The notes under the pieces: generated by a model
What the model saw: the letters and a program-made list of their open reading frames with translations, nothing else
The model's database searches: none
Told to the model about the DNA's origin: nothing
Shown here: piece by piece, positions 46,107-55,317 of the stretch
Layout of the letters: each line of letters starts with the position of its first letter
Numbering within the stretch: the first letter of the stretch is position 1
Position numbers and translations under genes: made by a program
Source of the DNA: Massilia sp. Mn16-1_5
GTDB taxonomy: Bacteria > Pseudomonadota > Gammaproteobacteria > Burkholderiales > Burkholderiaceae_D
Direction: 5' to 3'
Assembly: GCF_004798585.1 (NCBI RefSeq)
Contig: NZ_PPXQ01000008.1
Span: forward strand, 124,001-188,000
DNA: 64,000 nucleotides

Positions 46107-47054
46107 ATGAACGAGCAAATCCTGATCGACAGCCTGGCCGCGGCCTGCGCGGACCGGCTCCCCAACCGCGCCGACGTCCTGGCGCTACGCCCCTTCACCC
46201 TGGACGACGTGCGGGCGCGTGCCAGCCGTTTCCTCGCGCTGGTCGAAGAGGCGACCGAGTGCGCGCACGACCGCGCCAATTTCGCCACCCGCGACGACCG
46301 TACGCTGGTACAGCTGGCGAACGGCGCCCGCGCGGTCGTCTACCACGCCTCCGGCGCGCTGCAGTTCAAGGCGGCGGGCTCGCCCTTCGAATCGCCGTTC
46401 GCGCGGGTCGAAGAACGCGCCGTGCTGACGCGGATCGTGACCGAAGCGGCGCAACGCCTGCGGTTGCAGGAATGGGCCGGCGACAGCGGCAGCCTGCAGT
46501 TCGAACGCCTGTTCCAATCGAAGGGCCAGGGCGCGGACCGCAACGAGCGCATCGCCGAACCGGTGCTGTTCCGGGCCACCGGCGCCTGGCGCCATCTCAT
46601 CGGCGGCATCCCGGTGCTGGGCGCGGCCTCGGTCGCACTGACGCTCTCCGGCAATGGTGCGACCGAGGCATTGGCCGTGCACATCCGGCCGGGGGTGGCA
46701 GAGAAACTCGATAGCACCGCCATCATCGCACCCGAAACGGCCGCGCGCCAGGTGGCCGCCAACCTGGCGAGCGTGCTGGGTAACGCGAAGGAGCGGCTGC
46801 CGGGCGATGTCGTCGCCTCGCAGACGATGCGCTTCGGCTACCTGGACCTGGGCAAGCGCACGTCGCAGCGCGTGCTGGCTCCGGTGTTCGTGGCGCAGAT
46901 CGTGCTCCGCCACCGGCTCGAAACGCAAGCCTATGTCTTCGCGGTGCCGGCCACCGAGCGCAGCTATCTTGACCTGCCGCTGTTCGGCACCGAGGCCATG
47001 GTGGGCCGGGCGCGCGGCGCCGGCGGCAAGCATTGCGAGAACGGCTTGCGCTAG
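46107..47054 (+). CDS. Unknown protein partnered with the caspase-like gene
   Basis: Protein of 315 residues, no signal peptide or membrane helix. GGAGG precedes the ATG, and the spacing of three bases from the upstream stop implies co-translation. An N-terminal helical part (about 1-60) leads to a beta-rich region with LVQLANGARAVVYHASGALQFKAAGSPFE, a middle segment GGIPVLGAASVALTLSGNG, and LGKRTSQRVLAPVFVAQIVLRH. I recognise no family; the beta segments resemble propeptide or inhibitor-like domains but that is only an impression. Its end overlaps the convergent nitrate reductase gene by four bases. Confidence 0.7.
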   Translation: MNEQILIDSLAAACADRLPNRADVLALRPFTLDDVRARASRFLALVEEATECAHDRANFATRDDRTLVQLANGARAVVYHASGALQFKAAGSPFESPFARVEERAVLTRIVTEAAQRLRLQEWAGDSGSLQFERLFQSKGQGADRNERIAEPVLFRATGAWRHLIGGIPVLGAASVALTLSGNGATEALAVHIRPGVAEKLDSTAIIAPETAARQVAANLASVLGNAKERLPGDVVASQTMRFGYLDLGKRTSQRVLAPVFVAQIVLRHRLETQAYVFAVPATERSYLDLPLFGTEAMVGRARGAGGKHCENGLR

Positions 47055-49735
47055 CGCGCCGTTTCCTGCGCCAGCAGCCTGGCGATCTCGGGCAGGCAGG
47101 AGCCGCAATTCCCGCCCGCCTTCAGGCAGGCCGTCACCTCGGCGGGACTGCGCAGCGCTTCCTTGCGGATCGCTGCGCAGATCGTATTGCGTCCGACGCC
47201 GAAGCAAGAGCAGACGGTCGGGCCCGGGTCGGCGCCCGCCAGCGGTGCGCGTCCCGCCAGCAGGGTGGCGCGGTCGCCGGCAGCCAGCGTCTCCTGCGCG
47301 AACAGGCCGGCCAGCCACTGGCGCGGCGGCAGCACGCCATGGCGAGCGACGAAGACGCAGGCCTGCAGCCTTCCGTCCACCAGGTGGGCGGCGCGGTACA
47401 CGCCGGCGCCGGCATCGTCGTACTCGATCCAGCCGGCTTCCGCGTCGACCTTCAGCAGGGTGCGTGCCCACTGCGCATGCGCGGCGCCGCGTCCGCCAAG
47501 TTCATAGCGCACGAAGCCCGCCCCCTGCACCCGCGTCCAGTTGGCGACTTCGTCCACGGCCAGCGGCGTGCGGCTCAACACGAAGGCCTGCCACTCCACC
47601 ACGAAGGGTTCGACGCGCACCGGCGTGTGCTTGAACTCCGGTTCGCCCGAGACCGGATCGACCACCGGATTGACCAGCGCGCCGACGCGGGCGTCAGAAG
47701 CCGTCTGGCCGTTCCAGTGGATCGGCACGAACACGCTGCCGCGCGCGATGCCGCCGCCATGTGCGACGCGCGCCACCATCGCGCCCCAGCGGCTGCTCAC
47801 GCGCGCAAGCTCGCCCTCGCGCACGCCGCACAGCAGGGCGTCGTGCGGATGCAGGTCCACGGTCGGTTCCGGCGCGTGATTCGCCAGGCGCGGCGATTTG
47901 CCGGTGCGCGTCATGGTGTGCCACTGGTCGCGCAGGCGGCCGGTATTCAGGACCAGTGGGAAGTCCTCGTCGACGGCGTAAAACGGTGCACGCGGTGCCG
48001 TGGCGACGAAGCGCGCCTTGCCGTTCGCATGGGCGAAGCGGCCGTCCGCGAACAGGCGCTCGGTTCCCGCGCGCTCGCCCTGAGGCAGCGGCCACTGGAC
48101 CGGTTCGAGCGCGTCGTAGTCCTGGCGGCGCATGCCGCTCAGCCCCGAGATGTCGAACAGGCGCCGATGATGTGCATCGTTACGCCAGCCCGACAGGCGC
48201 GCGTGCTCGTCGAAGATCGCTTGTGGCCCCTCGTAGTCGAAGCCGCTGAAGCCCATGCGTTGCGCGACGTCGCACAGCGCCCGCCAGTCGGCACGCGCCT
48301 CGCCCGGCGCCGGCAGGAAGGCGCGCTGGCGCGAGATGCGGCGTTCGGAATTGGTCACCGTGCCGTCCTTTTCGCCCCAGCCCAGGGCCGGCAGCAGGAC
48401 GTCGGCGTAGCGGTTGGTGTCGGTCGCGGCCACGATGTCGCTGACCACCACCAGTTCGCACTTGTCCAGCGCGCGCCGCACCTGGTCGGCGTCGGGCAGG
48501 CTGACCAGCGGGTTGGTCGCCATGATCCACACCGCCTTGACCGTGCCCTCCTCTAGCGCGCGGAACAGGTCGACCGCCTTCAGGCCCGGCTTGTCGGCGA
48601 TGCGCGGCGCATCCCAGAACGTGCGCACGGCCTCGCGCTGGGCCGGATTGTCGAGCTCCATGTGCGCGGCCAGCATGTTGGCCAGGCCGCCGACTTCGCG
48701 CCCGCCCATCGCGTTCGGCTGGCCGGTCAGCGAGAACGGCCCCATGCCGGGCCGGCCGATGCGTCCGGTCAGCAGGTGGCAGTTGATGATGGCGTTGACC
48801 TTGTCGGTGCCGCTGGAGGACTGGTTCACGCCCTGCGACCAGGCAGTCACTGTCTTGCCGGTGGCGGCAAAGGCTTCGTAGAAGGCCAGCAGCTTGTCGA
48901 GGTCGACGCGGCAGATGCGCGCCACCTGGGCCGGGTCGCCGCACTCCGCCTCGGCCGCCGCGAGTGCACCCTCCAGGCCTTCGGTATGGGCCTGCACGAA
49001 GGCAGCATCGGTATGTCCGTGGCGCGCGAGATAGCTGAGCAGGCCGTTGAACAGCCAGACGTCGGTGCCCGGCTTGATCGGCAGGTGCAGGTCGGCCAGC
49101 TCGCAGGTGGCGGTGCGGCGCGGGTCGATGGCCACGATGCGCAGACCGGGACGCGCTTCCTTCGCCTTCAGGATGCGCTGGAACAGGGTCGGATGGCACC
49201 AGGCCGCGTTGGCGCCGACCAGCACGACCAGGTCGGCCAGCTCGAGGTCCTCGTAGCAGCCCGGCACCAGGTCTTCGCCGAAGGCGCGCTTGTGGCCGGC
49301 CACGCTGGAGGACATGCACAGGCGCGAATTGGTGTCGATGTTGGCGCTGCCGACATAGCCCTTCATGAACTTGTTGGCGACGTAGTAGTCCTCGGTCAGC
49401 AGCTGGCCGGAGACATACAGCGCGACCGCATCCGGGCCATGCTCGGCGACGATGCGCGCGAAGCCGGTGGCCACGCGCTCCAGGGCTTCGTCCCAGCCGG
49501 CGCGGCGCAGGGAACCCTTCTCGCGCACCTGCGGATACAGCAGGCGGCCGTCCAGGTCGAGCGTCTCGCCGAGGGCGGCGCCCTTCACGCACAGGCGTCC
49601 TTTATTGGCAGCGTGTTCGACGTCGCCGGCGATGATCGGGATCGTGCCCGGCTTGACGGTCGCCGTCACGCCGCAGCCGACGCCGCAGTATGGACAGGTG
49701 GTGCGCACGGTCGGCGCGGGCAGGGACATGTCCAT
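47051..49735 (-). CDS. nasA: Assimilatory nitrate reductase catalytic subunit (NasA)
   Basis: Cytoplasmic molybdo-enzyme of 894 residues reducing nitrate to nitrite. AGAGGAAAG precedes the ATG at 49735. The N-terminal [4Fe-4S] motif is CPYCGVGCG...GRLCVKG (Cys 14, 17, 21 and about 50). Mo-bis-MGD domains occupy most of the length (NSRLCMSSSVAGHKRAFG, AVWIMATNPLVSLPD, LNTGRLRDQWHTMTRTG). The C-terminal BFD-like [2Fe-2S] domain has CSCFGVGRNTICAAI and CLKAGGNCGSC. Electrons probably come from the adjacent NirB-N-like flavoprotein. Last gene of the narK-nirB-nirD-flavoprotein-nasA operon. Confidence 0.95.
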   Translation of the reverse strand: MDMSLPAPTVRTTCPYCGVGCGVTATVKPGTIPIIAGDVEHAANKGRLCVKGAALGETLDLDGRLLYPQVREKGSLRRAGWDEALERVATGFARIVAEHGPDAVALYVSGQLLTEDYYVANKFMKGYVGSANIDTNSRLCMSSSVAGHKRAFGEDLVPGCYEDLELADLVVLVGANAAWCHPTLFQRILKAKEARPGLRIVAIDPRRTATCELADLHLPIKPGTDVWLFNGLLSYLARHGHTDAAFVQAHTEGLEGALAAAEAECGDPAQVARICRVDLDKLLAFYEAFAATGKTVTAWSQGVNQSSSGTDKVNAIINCHLLTGRIGRPGMGPFSLTGQPNAMGGREVGGLANMLAAHMELDNPAQREAVRTFWDAPRIADKPGLKAVDLFRALEEGTVKAVWIMATNPLVSLPDADQVRRALDKCELVVVSDIVAATDTNRYADVLLPALGWGEKDGTVTNSERRISRQRAFLPAPGEARADWRALCDVAQRMGFSGFDYEGPQAIFDEHARLSGWRNDAHHRRLFDISGLSGMRRQDYDALEPVQWPLPQGERAGTERLFADGRFAHANGKARFVATAPRAPFYAVDEDFPLVLNTGRLRDQWHTMTRTGKSPRLANHAPEPTVDLHPHDALLCGVREGELARVSSRWGAMVARVAHGGGIARGSVFVPIHWNGQTASDARVGALVNPVVDPVSGEPEFKHTPVRVEPFVVEWQAFVLSRTPLAVDEVANWTRVQGAGFVRYELGGRGAAHAQWARTLLKVDAEAGWIEYDDAGAGVYRAAHLVDGRLQACVFVARHGVLPPRQWLAGLFAQETLAAGDRATLLAGRAPLAGADPGPTVCSCFGVGRNTICAAIRKEALRSPAEVTACLKAGGNCGSCLPEIARLLAQETAR

Positions 49736-49751
49736 GGTCTTTCCTCTTTCC

Positions 49752-50978
49752 TTATGGTGCGGCGCAGAGCGCCTGGCCGAACAGCAGGCGGTCGCGCAGT
49801 TGTGACACGTCGGCGCCGCGCTGGATCAGGTCGAAGTACCAGGGGCCGTCGCCGACGTCGCCCACCAGTACCGCGCCCGTGACGCGGTTATCCTCGAGCA
49901 CGAGGCGTTTATAGACGCCCGCCGTGCGGTCGCGCAGCACCAGCTCTTCGCTGCCGGCGCCGCCGAGGATGTCGCCGGCCGAGTACAGGTCGATGCCGGT
50001 GACCTTCAGCTTGGTAGCGGTGGCGGCCTGCACGTAGCGGCGGTGGCCCGCACCCGCCAGGTGGGCGGCGCAGACGCGCGCCTGTTCCCACACTGGCGCC
50101 ACCAGGCCGAAGGTGGCGCGCCGGTGCTGCACGCATTCGCCTACCGCATAGATGCGCGGGTCGTAGGTCTGCAGGGTGTCGTCGACGACGATGGCGCGTT
50201 CGCAATGCAGGCCGGCTTCGCGTCCGAGGGCTACGTTCGGCCTCACGCCGGCGGCCATCACGACCAGGTCGGCCGGCAGCGCCGTGCCATCGGCGAAGCG
50301 CACCGCTTCGACCCTGTCCGCTCCTTCGATCGCGCTGGTTTGCGCATCGAGCAGGATGCTGAGACCAGCACGCTCCAGGGTTTCCTTCAGCAAGCGCCCC
50401 GCCTCGCCGTCGAGCTGCTGGTTCATCAGGCTGGCCGCCACATGCACGACGGTCACATCCATGCCGCGCCGTTTCAGGGCGTGCGCCGCCTCCAGCCCCA
50501 GCAGGCCGCCGCCGATGACGACCGCACGCCCTCCCCGGCGCGCCGCGGCCAGCATGGTGTCGACGTCCTGCAGGTCGCGAAAGCCGACCACGCCGGGTAG
50601 CGTATTGCCCGGAACCGGAAGCATGAACGGCGTCGAACCAGTCGCCAGCAGCAGGCGGTCGTAGGGCGCCTCAAGGCCGGAGCGGGCGATGACGACGCGG
50701 CGCTTGCGGTCGATGCGCACGACCGGATCGCCCGCATGCAGGGTGATGCCGTGTTCGGCATACCAGGCGCGCGGATGCAGCATGATCTCCTCGACCTGCT
50801 TGTCGCCGGCCAGCAGCGGAGAAAGCAGCACGCGGTTGTAGTTCCCGTGCGGCTCGGCGCCGAAGACGGTGATCTCGTACAGCTCGGGCGCAAGCTTCAG
50901 CAGTTCCTCGACCGTGCGCATGCCGGCCATGCCGTTACCGACCACGACCAGCCTGGCGCATTTCCGGCCGATATTCAT
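49752..50978 (-). CDS. NAD(P)H/FAD oxidoreductase of the nitrate operon (NirB N-terminal-like)
   Basis: Flavoprotein of 408 residues. It resembles the FAD/NAD half of NirB without siroheme domains: VVVGNGMAGMRTVEELL (FAD), APYDRLLLATGSTPFMLPVPG, VVIGGGLLGLEAAHALKRRGMDVTVV (NAD), IYAVGECVQHR. The start at 50978 overlaps the nirD stop (ATGA). In comparable operons such a protein passes electrons from NAD(P)H to NasA; that job is inferred from context. It is followed by nasA after 16 bases. Confidence 0.88.
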   Translation of the reverse strand: MNIGRKCARLVVVGNGMAGMRTVEELLKLAPELYEITVFGAEPHGNYNRVLLSPLLAGDKQVEEIMLHPRAWYAEHGITLHAGDPVVRIDRKRRVVIARSGLEAPYDRLLLATGSTPFMLPVPGNTLPGVVGFRDLQDVDTMLAAARRGGRAVVIGGGLLGLEAAHALKRRGMDVTVVHVAASLMNQQLDGEAGRLLKETLERAGLSILLDAQTSAIEGADRVEAVRFADGTALPADLVVMAAGVRPNVALGREAGLHCERAIVVDDTLQTYDPRIYAVGECVQHRRATFGLVAPVWEQARVCAAHLAGAGHRRYVQAATATKLKVTGIDLYSAGDILGGAGSEELVLRDRTAGVYKRLVLEDNRVTGAVLVGDVGDGPWYFDLIQRGADVSQLRDRLLFGQALCAAP

Positions 50979-51316
50979 GCCGCCACCCACACGGTGCCGT
51001 TCTCGATCCGCACCGGAAAGCTGCTCACCGAATGCGCGGGGGCTTCCAGGCACTCGCCCGTCTGCAGGTCGAAATGATGCTTGTAGATGGGCGAAGCGAC
51101 CACGATGCGCTCGCCGATGCTGCCCACCAGGCCGCGCGAGAGCACGGCGGCATGCGCATTGGGGTCGTAGTTATCGATCGCGAACAGGCGCTCCTGGCCG
51201 ACCCGGAACACGGCGACCTGGCGCCCGTTCAGCAAGGCGCAGACGCCGGTATCGGGGACGATCTCGTCGACCGCGCAGATCGCATTCCAGTTGTGCAGTT
51301 GTATATCTCGGTGCAT
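50975..51316 (-). CDS. nirD: Nitrite reductase small subunit (NirD)
   Basis: Rieske-fold protein of 113 residues, partner of NirB. AAGGAGG precedes the ATG. The fold landmarks are VFRVGQERLFAIDNYDPNAHAAVLSRGLVGSIGERIVVASPIYKHHFDLQTGECLE; as usual for NirD, the Cys/His cluster ligands of true Rieske proteins are not present. The start lies 13 bases after nirB; the stop overlaps the next gene. Confidence 0.94.
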   Translation of the reverse strand: MHRDIQLHNWNAICAVDEIVPDTGVCALLNGRQVAVFRVGQERLFAIDNYDPNAHAAVLSRGLVGSIGERIVVASPIYKHHFDLQTGECLEAPAHSVSSFPVRIENGTVWVAA

Positions 51317-51329
51317 GGCAGCCTCCTTC

Positions 51330-53855
51330 TCAGTTGATGACCGCAATCGGGATCGTGCGGCGGCGTTCTTCGATGGTGGCCGGACGGACCTGGCCGCGCT
51401 CGGGCATGAAGACGACGTTGTCGTCCGGTGCCGGGCTGTTGACGAAATGGCGGAAGCGCTTGCGCACCTCCGGGTCCTCGACCGCGTTCTTCCATTCGCA
51501 GGCATAGCTGTCGACGACCGCCTGCATGTCGGCTTCCAGTTCCTCTCCGATGCCGAGCCTGTCGTCGACAACCACGCTCTTGAGGTAGTCCAGGCCGCCT
51601 TCGAGGTGTTCGCGCCAGGTGCTGGTGCGCTGCAGGCGGTCCGCCGTGCGCACATAGAACATCAGGAAGCGGTCGACCAGCTTCACCACCGTCGCCTCGT
51701 CCAGGTTCGATGCGATCAGTTCGGCGTGGCGCGGCTTCATGCCGCCGTTACCGCAGACGTACAGGTTCCAGCCCTTGTCGGTGGCGATCAGGCCCACGTC
51801 CTTGCCCTGGGCCTCCGCGCATTCGCGGGTGCAGCCGGAGACGCCGAACTTCACTTTATGCGGTGTGCGCAAGCCCTTGTAGCGGTTCTCCAGCGCGATC
51901 GCGAAACCGGCGCTGTCGCCCACGCCATAGCGGCACCAGGTCGAGCCGACGCAGGATTTCACGGTGCGCAGCGACTTGCCGTAGGCATGGCCCGATTCGA
52001 AGCCGGCGGCGATCAGCTCTTCCCAGATCGGCGGCAGCTGGTCCACGCGCGCACCGAACAGGTCCACGCGCTGGCCACCCGTGATCTTGGTGTACAGGCC
52101 GTACTTCTTGGCGATCATGCCGACCGCGATCAGGCCGTCGGCCGTGACTTCCCCGCCCGGCATGCGCGGCACCACGGAATAGGTGCCGTCCTTCTGGATA
52201 TTCCCGAGGAAGTAATCGTTCGAATCCTGCAGGCTCGCGTGCTCGGGTTTTAAAACGAAATCGTTCCAGGTCGAGGCCAGGATATTGGCCGCGACCGGCT
52301 TGCAGATGTCGCAGCCTAGTCCGGTGCCGTGTTTGGCCAGCAGCTCGCCGAAGCTCCTGATGCGGCCGACCCGCACCAGGTGGTGCAGTTCCTGGCGCGA
52401 GTGCGGGAAGTGTTCGCACAGTGCGCGGCTGACGGTCACGCCCTGCTTCGCCAGTTCGGCGTTCAGCACCTGGGTCACCAGCGGCACGCAGCCGCCGCAG
52501 GCCGTGCCGGCCGTCGTGCACTTCTTGAGTGCGCCGATGCTGGTCGCGCCATCCTGCACCGCGGCGCACAGCGTGCCTTTCGAGACGTCGTTGCAGGAGC
52601 AGATCTGGGCCGTATCCGGCAGTGCATCGACGCCCAGGCCCTTCTTCGCGGCGCCGCTGGCCTGCGGCAGGATCAGGCTTTCGGGCGCCTCCGGCAGGTC
52701 GATGCCATTCAATGCCATCTGCAGCAGGGTGCCATATTCGGCCGCATCGCCCACCAGCACCGCGCCCAGCAATCGCTTGCCGCAGTCGCTCACCACCAGC
52801 TTTTTATAGGTCTGGCGCCGCTCGTCGAGGTACTGCACGCTGCGGCTGCCGCTTGTCGCGCCATGGGCGTCGCCGATGCTGGCCACGTCCACGCCCATCA
52901 GTTTCAGCTTGGTGCTCAGGTCCGCACCCGCGAAACCGCCCGGCGCGCCCAGCACGTGGCGGGCGGCGCCGCGCGCCATGTCGTAGCCGGGCGCCACCAG
53001 GCCGAACAGCTGGCCGCGCCAGGCCGCGCATTCGCCGACGGCGTAGATGTCGGGATCGGAAGTGAGGCAATCGTCGTCGATGGCGACGCCGCCGCGCGGC
53101 CCCAGCGCCAGGCCGCAGGCGCGGGCCAGCTCGTCGCGCGGGCGAATGCCGGCCGAGAACACGATCATGTCGGCATCCAGGTGGGTGCCGTCCGCGAACT
53201 GCATGCGGTGAGTGCCGGCCTCGCCGTCGACGATGGCCAGGGTGTTCTTGCCGGTATGGACCGTGACGCCGAGTTCCTCGATCCGGCCGCGCAGCACGCG
53301 CGCGCCGGGATCGTCGACCTGCACCGCCATCAGGCGCGGTGAGAACTCGACCACGTGTGCTGCCAGGCCCAGGTCGCGCAGGGCTTTTGCGCATTCGAGT
53401 CCCAGCAGGCCGCCGCCGACCACGACGCCGGTGCGGGAGCGCGCACCGCATTCTTTCATCGCTTCCAGGTCCTCGATCGTGCGGTACACGAAGCAGTCGG
53501 CGCGCTCGCGGCCCGGCACCGGCGGCACGAAGGGAGAGGAGCCGGTTGCCAGCACCAGCTTGTCATAGGCGAGGACCTCTCCGCTGGCCAGCGTGACCGT
53601 GCGCGCGGCGCGGTCGATGGCATCCACCCTGGCGTTGAGCTTCAGGTCGAGATTGGTCCGTTCGAAAAAGCCGGGCGCCACCAGCGACAGGTCCTCCGCC
53701 GTTTTCCCGGCAAAGAATTCGGACAGGTGGACGCGGTCGTAGGCCGGGCGCGGCTCTTCGCCCAGCACCGTGATGTGGATATGGGGCGCGGCGCCGGCCA
53801 GGCTTTCGACGAACTTGTGGCCAACCATGCCGTGGCCGATGACGATGACGTTCAT
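51330..53855 (-). CDS. nirB: NAD(P)H nitrite reductase large subunit (NirB)
   Basis: Cytoplasmic enzyme of 841 residues reducing nitrite to ammonium. GAGGAG precedes the ATG at 53855. FAD domain (VIVIGHGMVGHKFVESL), NAD domain (GVVVGGGLLGLECAKAL), BFD-like [2Fe-2S] domain (CSCNDVSKGTLCAAV, CTTAGTACGGC), then siroheme/[4Fe-4S] domains with CVGSTWC and CTREC (KFGVSGCTRECAEAQGKD). All cluster Cys are present. The product ammonium is fixed by GlnA. Second gene of the operon, ten bases after narK. Confidence 0.96.
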   Translation of the reverse strand: MNVIVIGHGMVGHKFVESLAGAAPHIHITVLGEEPRPAYDRVHLSEFFAGKTAEDLSLVAPGFFERTNLDLKLNARVDAIDRAARTVTLASGEVLAYDKLVLATGSSPFVPPVPGRERADCFVYRTIEDLEAMKECGARSRTGVVVGGGLLGLECAKALRDLGLAAHVVEFSPRLMAVQVDDPGARVLRGRIEELGVTVHTGKNTLAIVDGEAGTHRMQFADGTHLDADMIVFSAGIRPRDELARACGLALGPRGGVAIDDDCLTSDPDIYAVGECAAWRGQLFGLVAPGYDMARGAARHVLGAPGGFAGADLSTKLKLMGVDVASIGDAHGATSGSRSVQYLDERRQTYKKLVVSDCGKRLLGAVLVGDAAEYGTLLQMALNGIDLPEAPESLILPQASGAAKKGLGVDALPDTAQICSCNDVSKGTLCAAVQDGATSIGALKKCTTAGTACGGCVPLVTQVLNAELAKQGVTVSRALCEHFPHSRQELHHLVRVGRIRSFGELLAKHGTGLGCDICKPVAANILASTWNDFVLKPEHASLQDSNDYFLGNIQKDGTYSVVPRMPGGEVTADGLIAVGMIAKKYGLYTKITGGQRVDLFGARVDQLPPIWEELIAAGFESGHAYGKSLRTVKSCVGSTWCRYGVGDSAGFAIALENRYKGLRTPHKVKFGVSGCTRECAEAQGKDVGLIATDKGWNLYVCGNGGMKPRHAELIASNLDEATVVKLVDRFLMFYVRTADRLQRTSTWREHLEGGLDYLKSVVVDDRLGIGEELEADMQAVVDSYACEWKNAVEDPEVRKRFRHFVNSPAPDDNVVFMPERGQVRPATIEERRRTIPIAVIN

Positions 53856-53865
53856 GCTGCTCTCC

Positions 53866-55173
53866 TCATGCACGCGCCGCGGCGGCGGCGCTCGCTGCTG
53901 TGTTCACTGCCGTACTGCTGAAACGGGCGCCGAGGGCGCACAGGCTGGCGACGACGACCAGGCCGCCGAGGATGAACAGGGTCTGGCGCACGTCGCCCGT
54001 CCCTTTCATCAGGAAGCCGGCCAGCACCGCGCCGACATTGCCGCCGGCGCCGACGATGCCGGCCACGCCGCCCAGGGCGTTCGGGGCGACGAAAGGCACC
54101 AGCGCGTAGGTGGCGCCACAGGCCATATGCGTAAATAAGCCGAACACCAGCATGGCGACGAGCGCAAAGGCGACGCCGTCGGCATTCGCGAACCACAGCA
54201 GCCCGAGGCCCTCGCCCACCATCAGCACGAACAGCACGGTGACGCGGCTGTTCAGGTCACCACGCCCGGCGCTGCGGTCCGAGAGCCAGCCGCCCAGCGC
54301 CCGGGCGAACAGCGCCAGCAGGCCGAAGCTGCCGGCCGCCAGGCCTGCCGCCTTCAAGGACAGGCCGAAATGGTCGACGTAATACACGGCCGCGATGTTG
54401 TGGATGAAGATCTCGATGCCGAAGCAGGCGCCGTAGGTGACGAACAGCAGCCAGGCGCGGTGATTGCGGCAGGCCGCCTTGAAACTGGCCCAGCCGCCCT
54501 TGCCACCGCTTTCCACTGGAAGGCCGGCCGCGCGCAGCTCGCTGAAGTTACCGGCCGGGCAGTCCTGGGTGTAGCGCCAATAGACGAGCGCCATGACCAG
54601 CATCGCCACGCCAGGGACGACCAGCGCGACGCGCCAGCCCAGGGTTTCGGAGACGCCCGCCATCAGCAGGGCCGCCAGCAGCAGCGGCATCGCCGCCTGC
54701 GCCGCCCCGCCGCCCGCATTGCCCCAGCCGGCGGCGGCCGCGTTGGCGGTGCCGACGACCTTGGGCGCGAACATCACCGAGGTGTGGTACTGGGTGATGA
54801 CGAAGCTCGCGCCCACCGCGCCGATCCCGAGCCGGAACAGCAGGAAGCTTTCGTAGCTCTGGGCGAAGGCCACGCCGAGCACGGGAATCGCGCCGAGGGC
54901 CAGCAACCCGGTATAGGTCTTGCGCGGACCGTAGCGGTCGCACAGCGGGCCCACGAGCAGGCGCACCAGGATCGTGATCGCGACCGCGGCGATATTGATG
55001 TTCGCGATCTGCGCCACCGACAGCCCGAACTCGCCTTTGATCACCGGCATCAGCGGCGCGCAGGCGAACCAGGCGAAGAAGCAGACGAAGAAGGCGACCC
55101 AGGTCAGGTGGAAGGCCCGCATCTGGGGCGTATGGAACTCGAGTAGGTTGATGCTGTTCGCTTTGCTGGCCAT
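53866..55173 (-). CDS. narK: Nitrate/nitrite transporter, NarK family (MFS)
   Basis: Inner-membrane carrier of 435 residues with about 12 hydrophobic helices. The nitrate signatures are both present: GAVGASFVITQYHTSVMFAPKVVGTANAAAAGWGNAGGG (split over helix 5) and GIVGAGGNVGAVLAGF (helix 11); the conserved Arg that binds nitrate is in helix 2 (VRLLVGPLCDRYGPRK). GAGGG lies before the ATG. First gene of the operon, immediately after the ANTAR-type leader, so its transcription depends on NasT antitermination. Confidence 0.93.
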   Translation of the reverse strand: MASKANSINLLEFHTPQMRAFHLTWVAFFVCFFAWFACAPLMPVIKGEFGLSVAQIANINIAAVAITILVRLLVGPLCDRYGPRKTYTGLLALGAIPVLGVAFAQSYESFLLFRLGIGAVGASFVITQYHTSVMFAPKVVGTANAAAAGWGNAGGGAAQAAMPLLLAALLMAGVSETLGWRVALVVPGVAMLVMALVYWRYTQDCPAGNFSELRAAGLPVESGGKGGWASFKAACRNHRAWLLFVTYGACFGIEIFIHNIAAVYYVDHFGLSLKAAGLAAGSFGLLALFARALGGWLSDRSAGRGDLNSRVTVLFVLMVGEGLGLLWFANADGVAFALVAMLVFGLFTHMACGATYALVPFVAPNALGGVAGIVGAGGNVGAVLAGFLMKGTGDVRQTLFILGGLVVVASLCALGARFSSTAVNTAASAAAAARA

Positions 55174-55189
55174 GGTATCCCTCGATTGA

Positions 55190-55239
55190 AAACAAAAAGG
55201 CGTCCGCGTCCCGAGGTGGTCACCTGGGAGGCGGACGCC
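55190..55239 (-). terminator. Intrinsic terminator in the nitrate operon leader
   Basis: Stem GGCGTCCGC/GCGGACGCC (55199-55207, 55231-55239) with an internal AGGTG/CACCT stem, followed on the minus strand by TTTTTGTTTT (55198-55189). It lies only 17 bases upstream of the narK ATG, that is, before the first gene, so it acts as an attenuator. Confidence 0.92.
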
Positions 55240-55275
55240 GTTGTCCGGTTGAGCCGGTCCTGCATTGGACCGGCT
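55232..55275 (-). promoter_or_regulatory. ANTAR-type two-hairpin antiterminator RNA of the nitrate operon
   Basis: Hairpin P1 (55275-55252 on the minus strand) has a 9-base stem AGCCGGTCC/GGACCGGCT and loop AATGCA. Four bases later hairpin P2 (55247-55232) has stem CGGAC/GTCCG and loop AACGGC. Both six-base loops have A at position 1 and G at position 4, the known ANTAR recognition pattern. The 3' arm of P2 is part of the 5' arm of the terminator, so forming P2 blocks termination. The ANTAR protein NasT is encoded nearby. Confidence 0.88.
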
Positions 55276-55317
55276 GAATAAATGAAGGGATCGCCGTTGA
55301 TCCTGTCCTCTGTGTTT

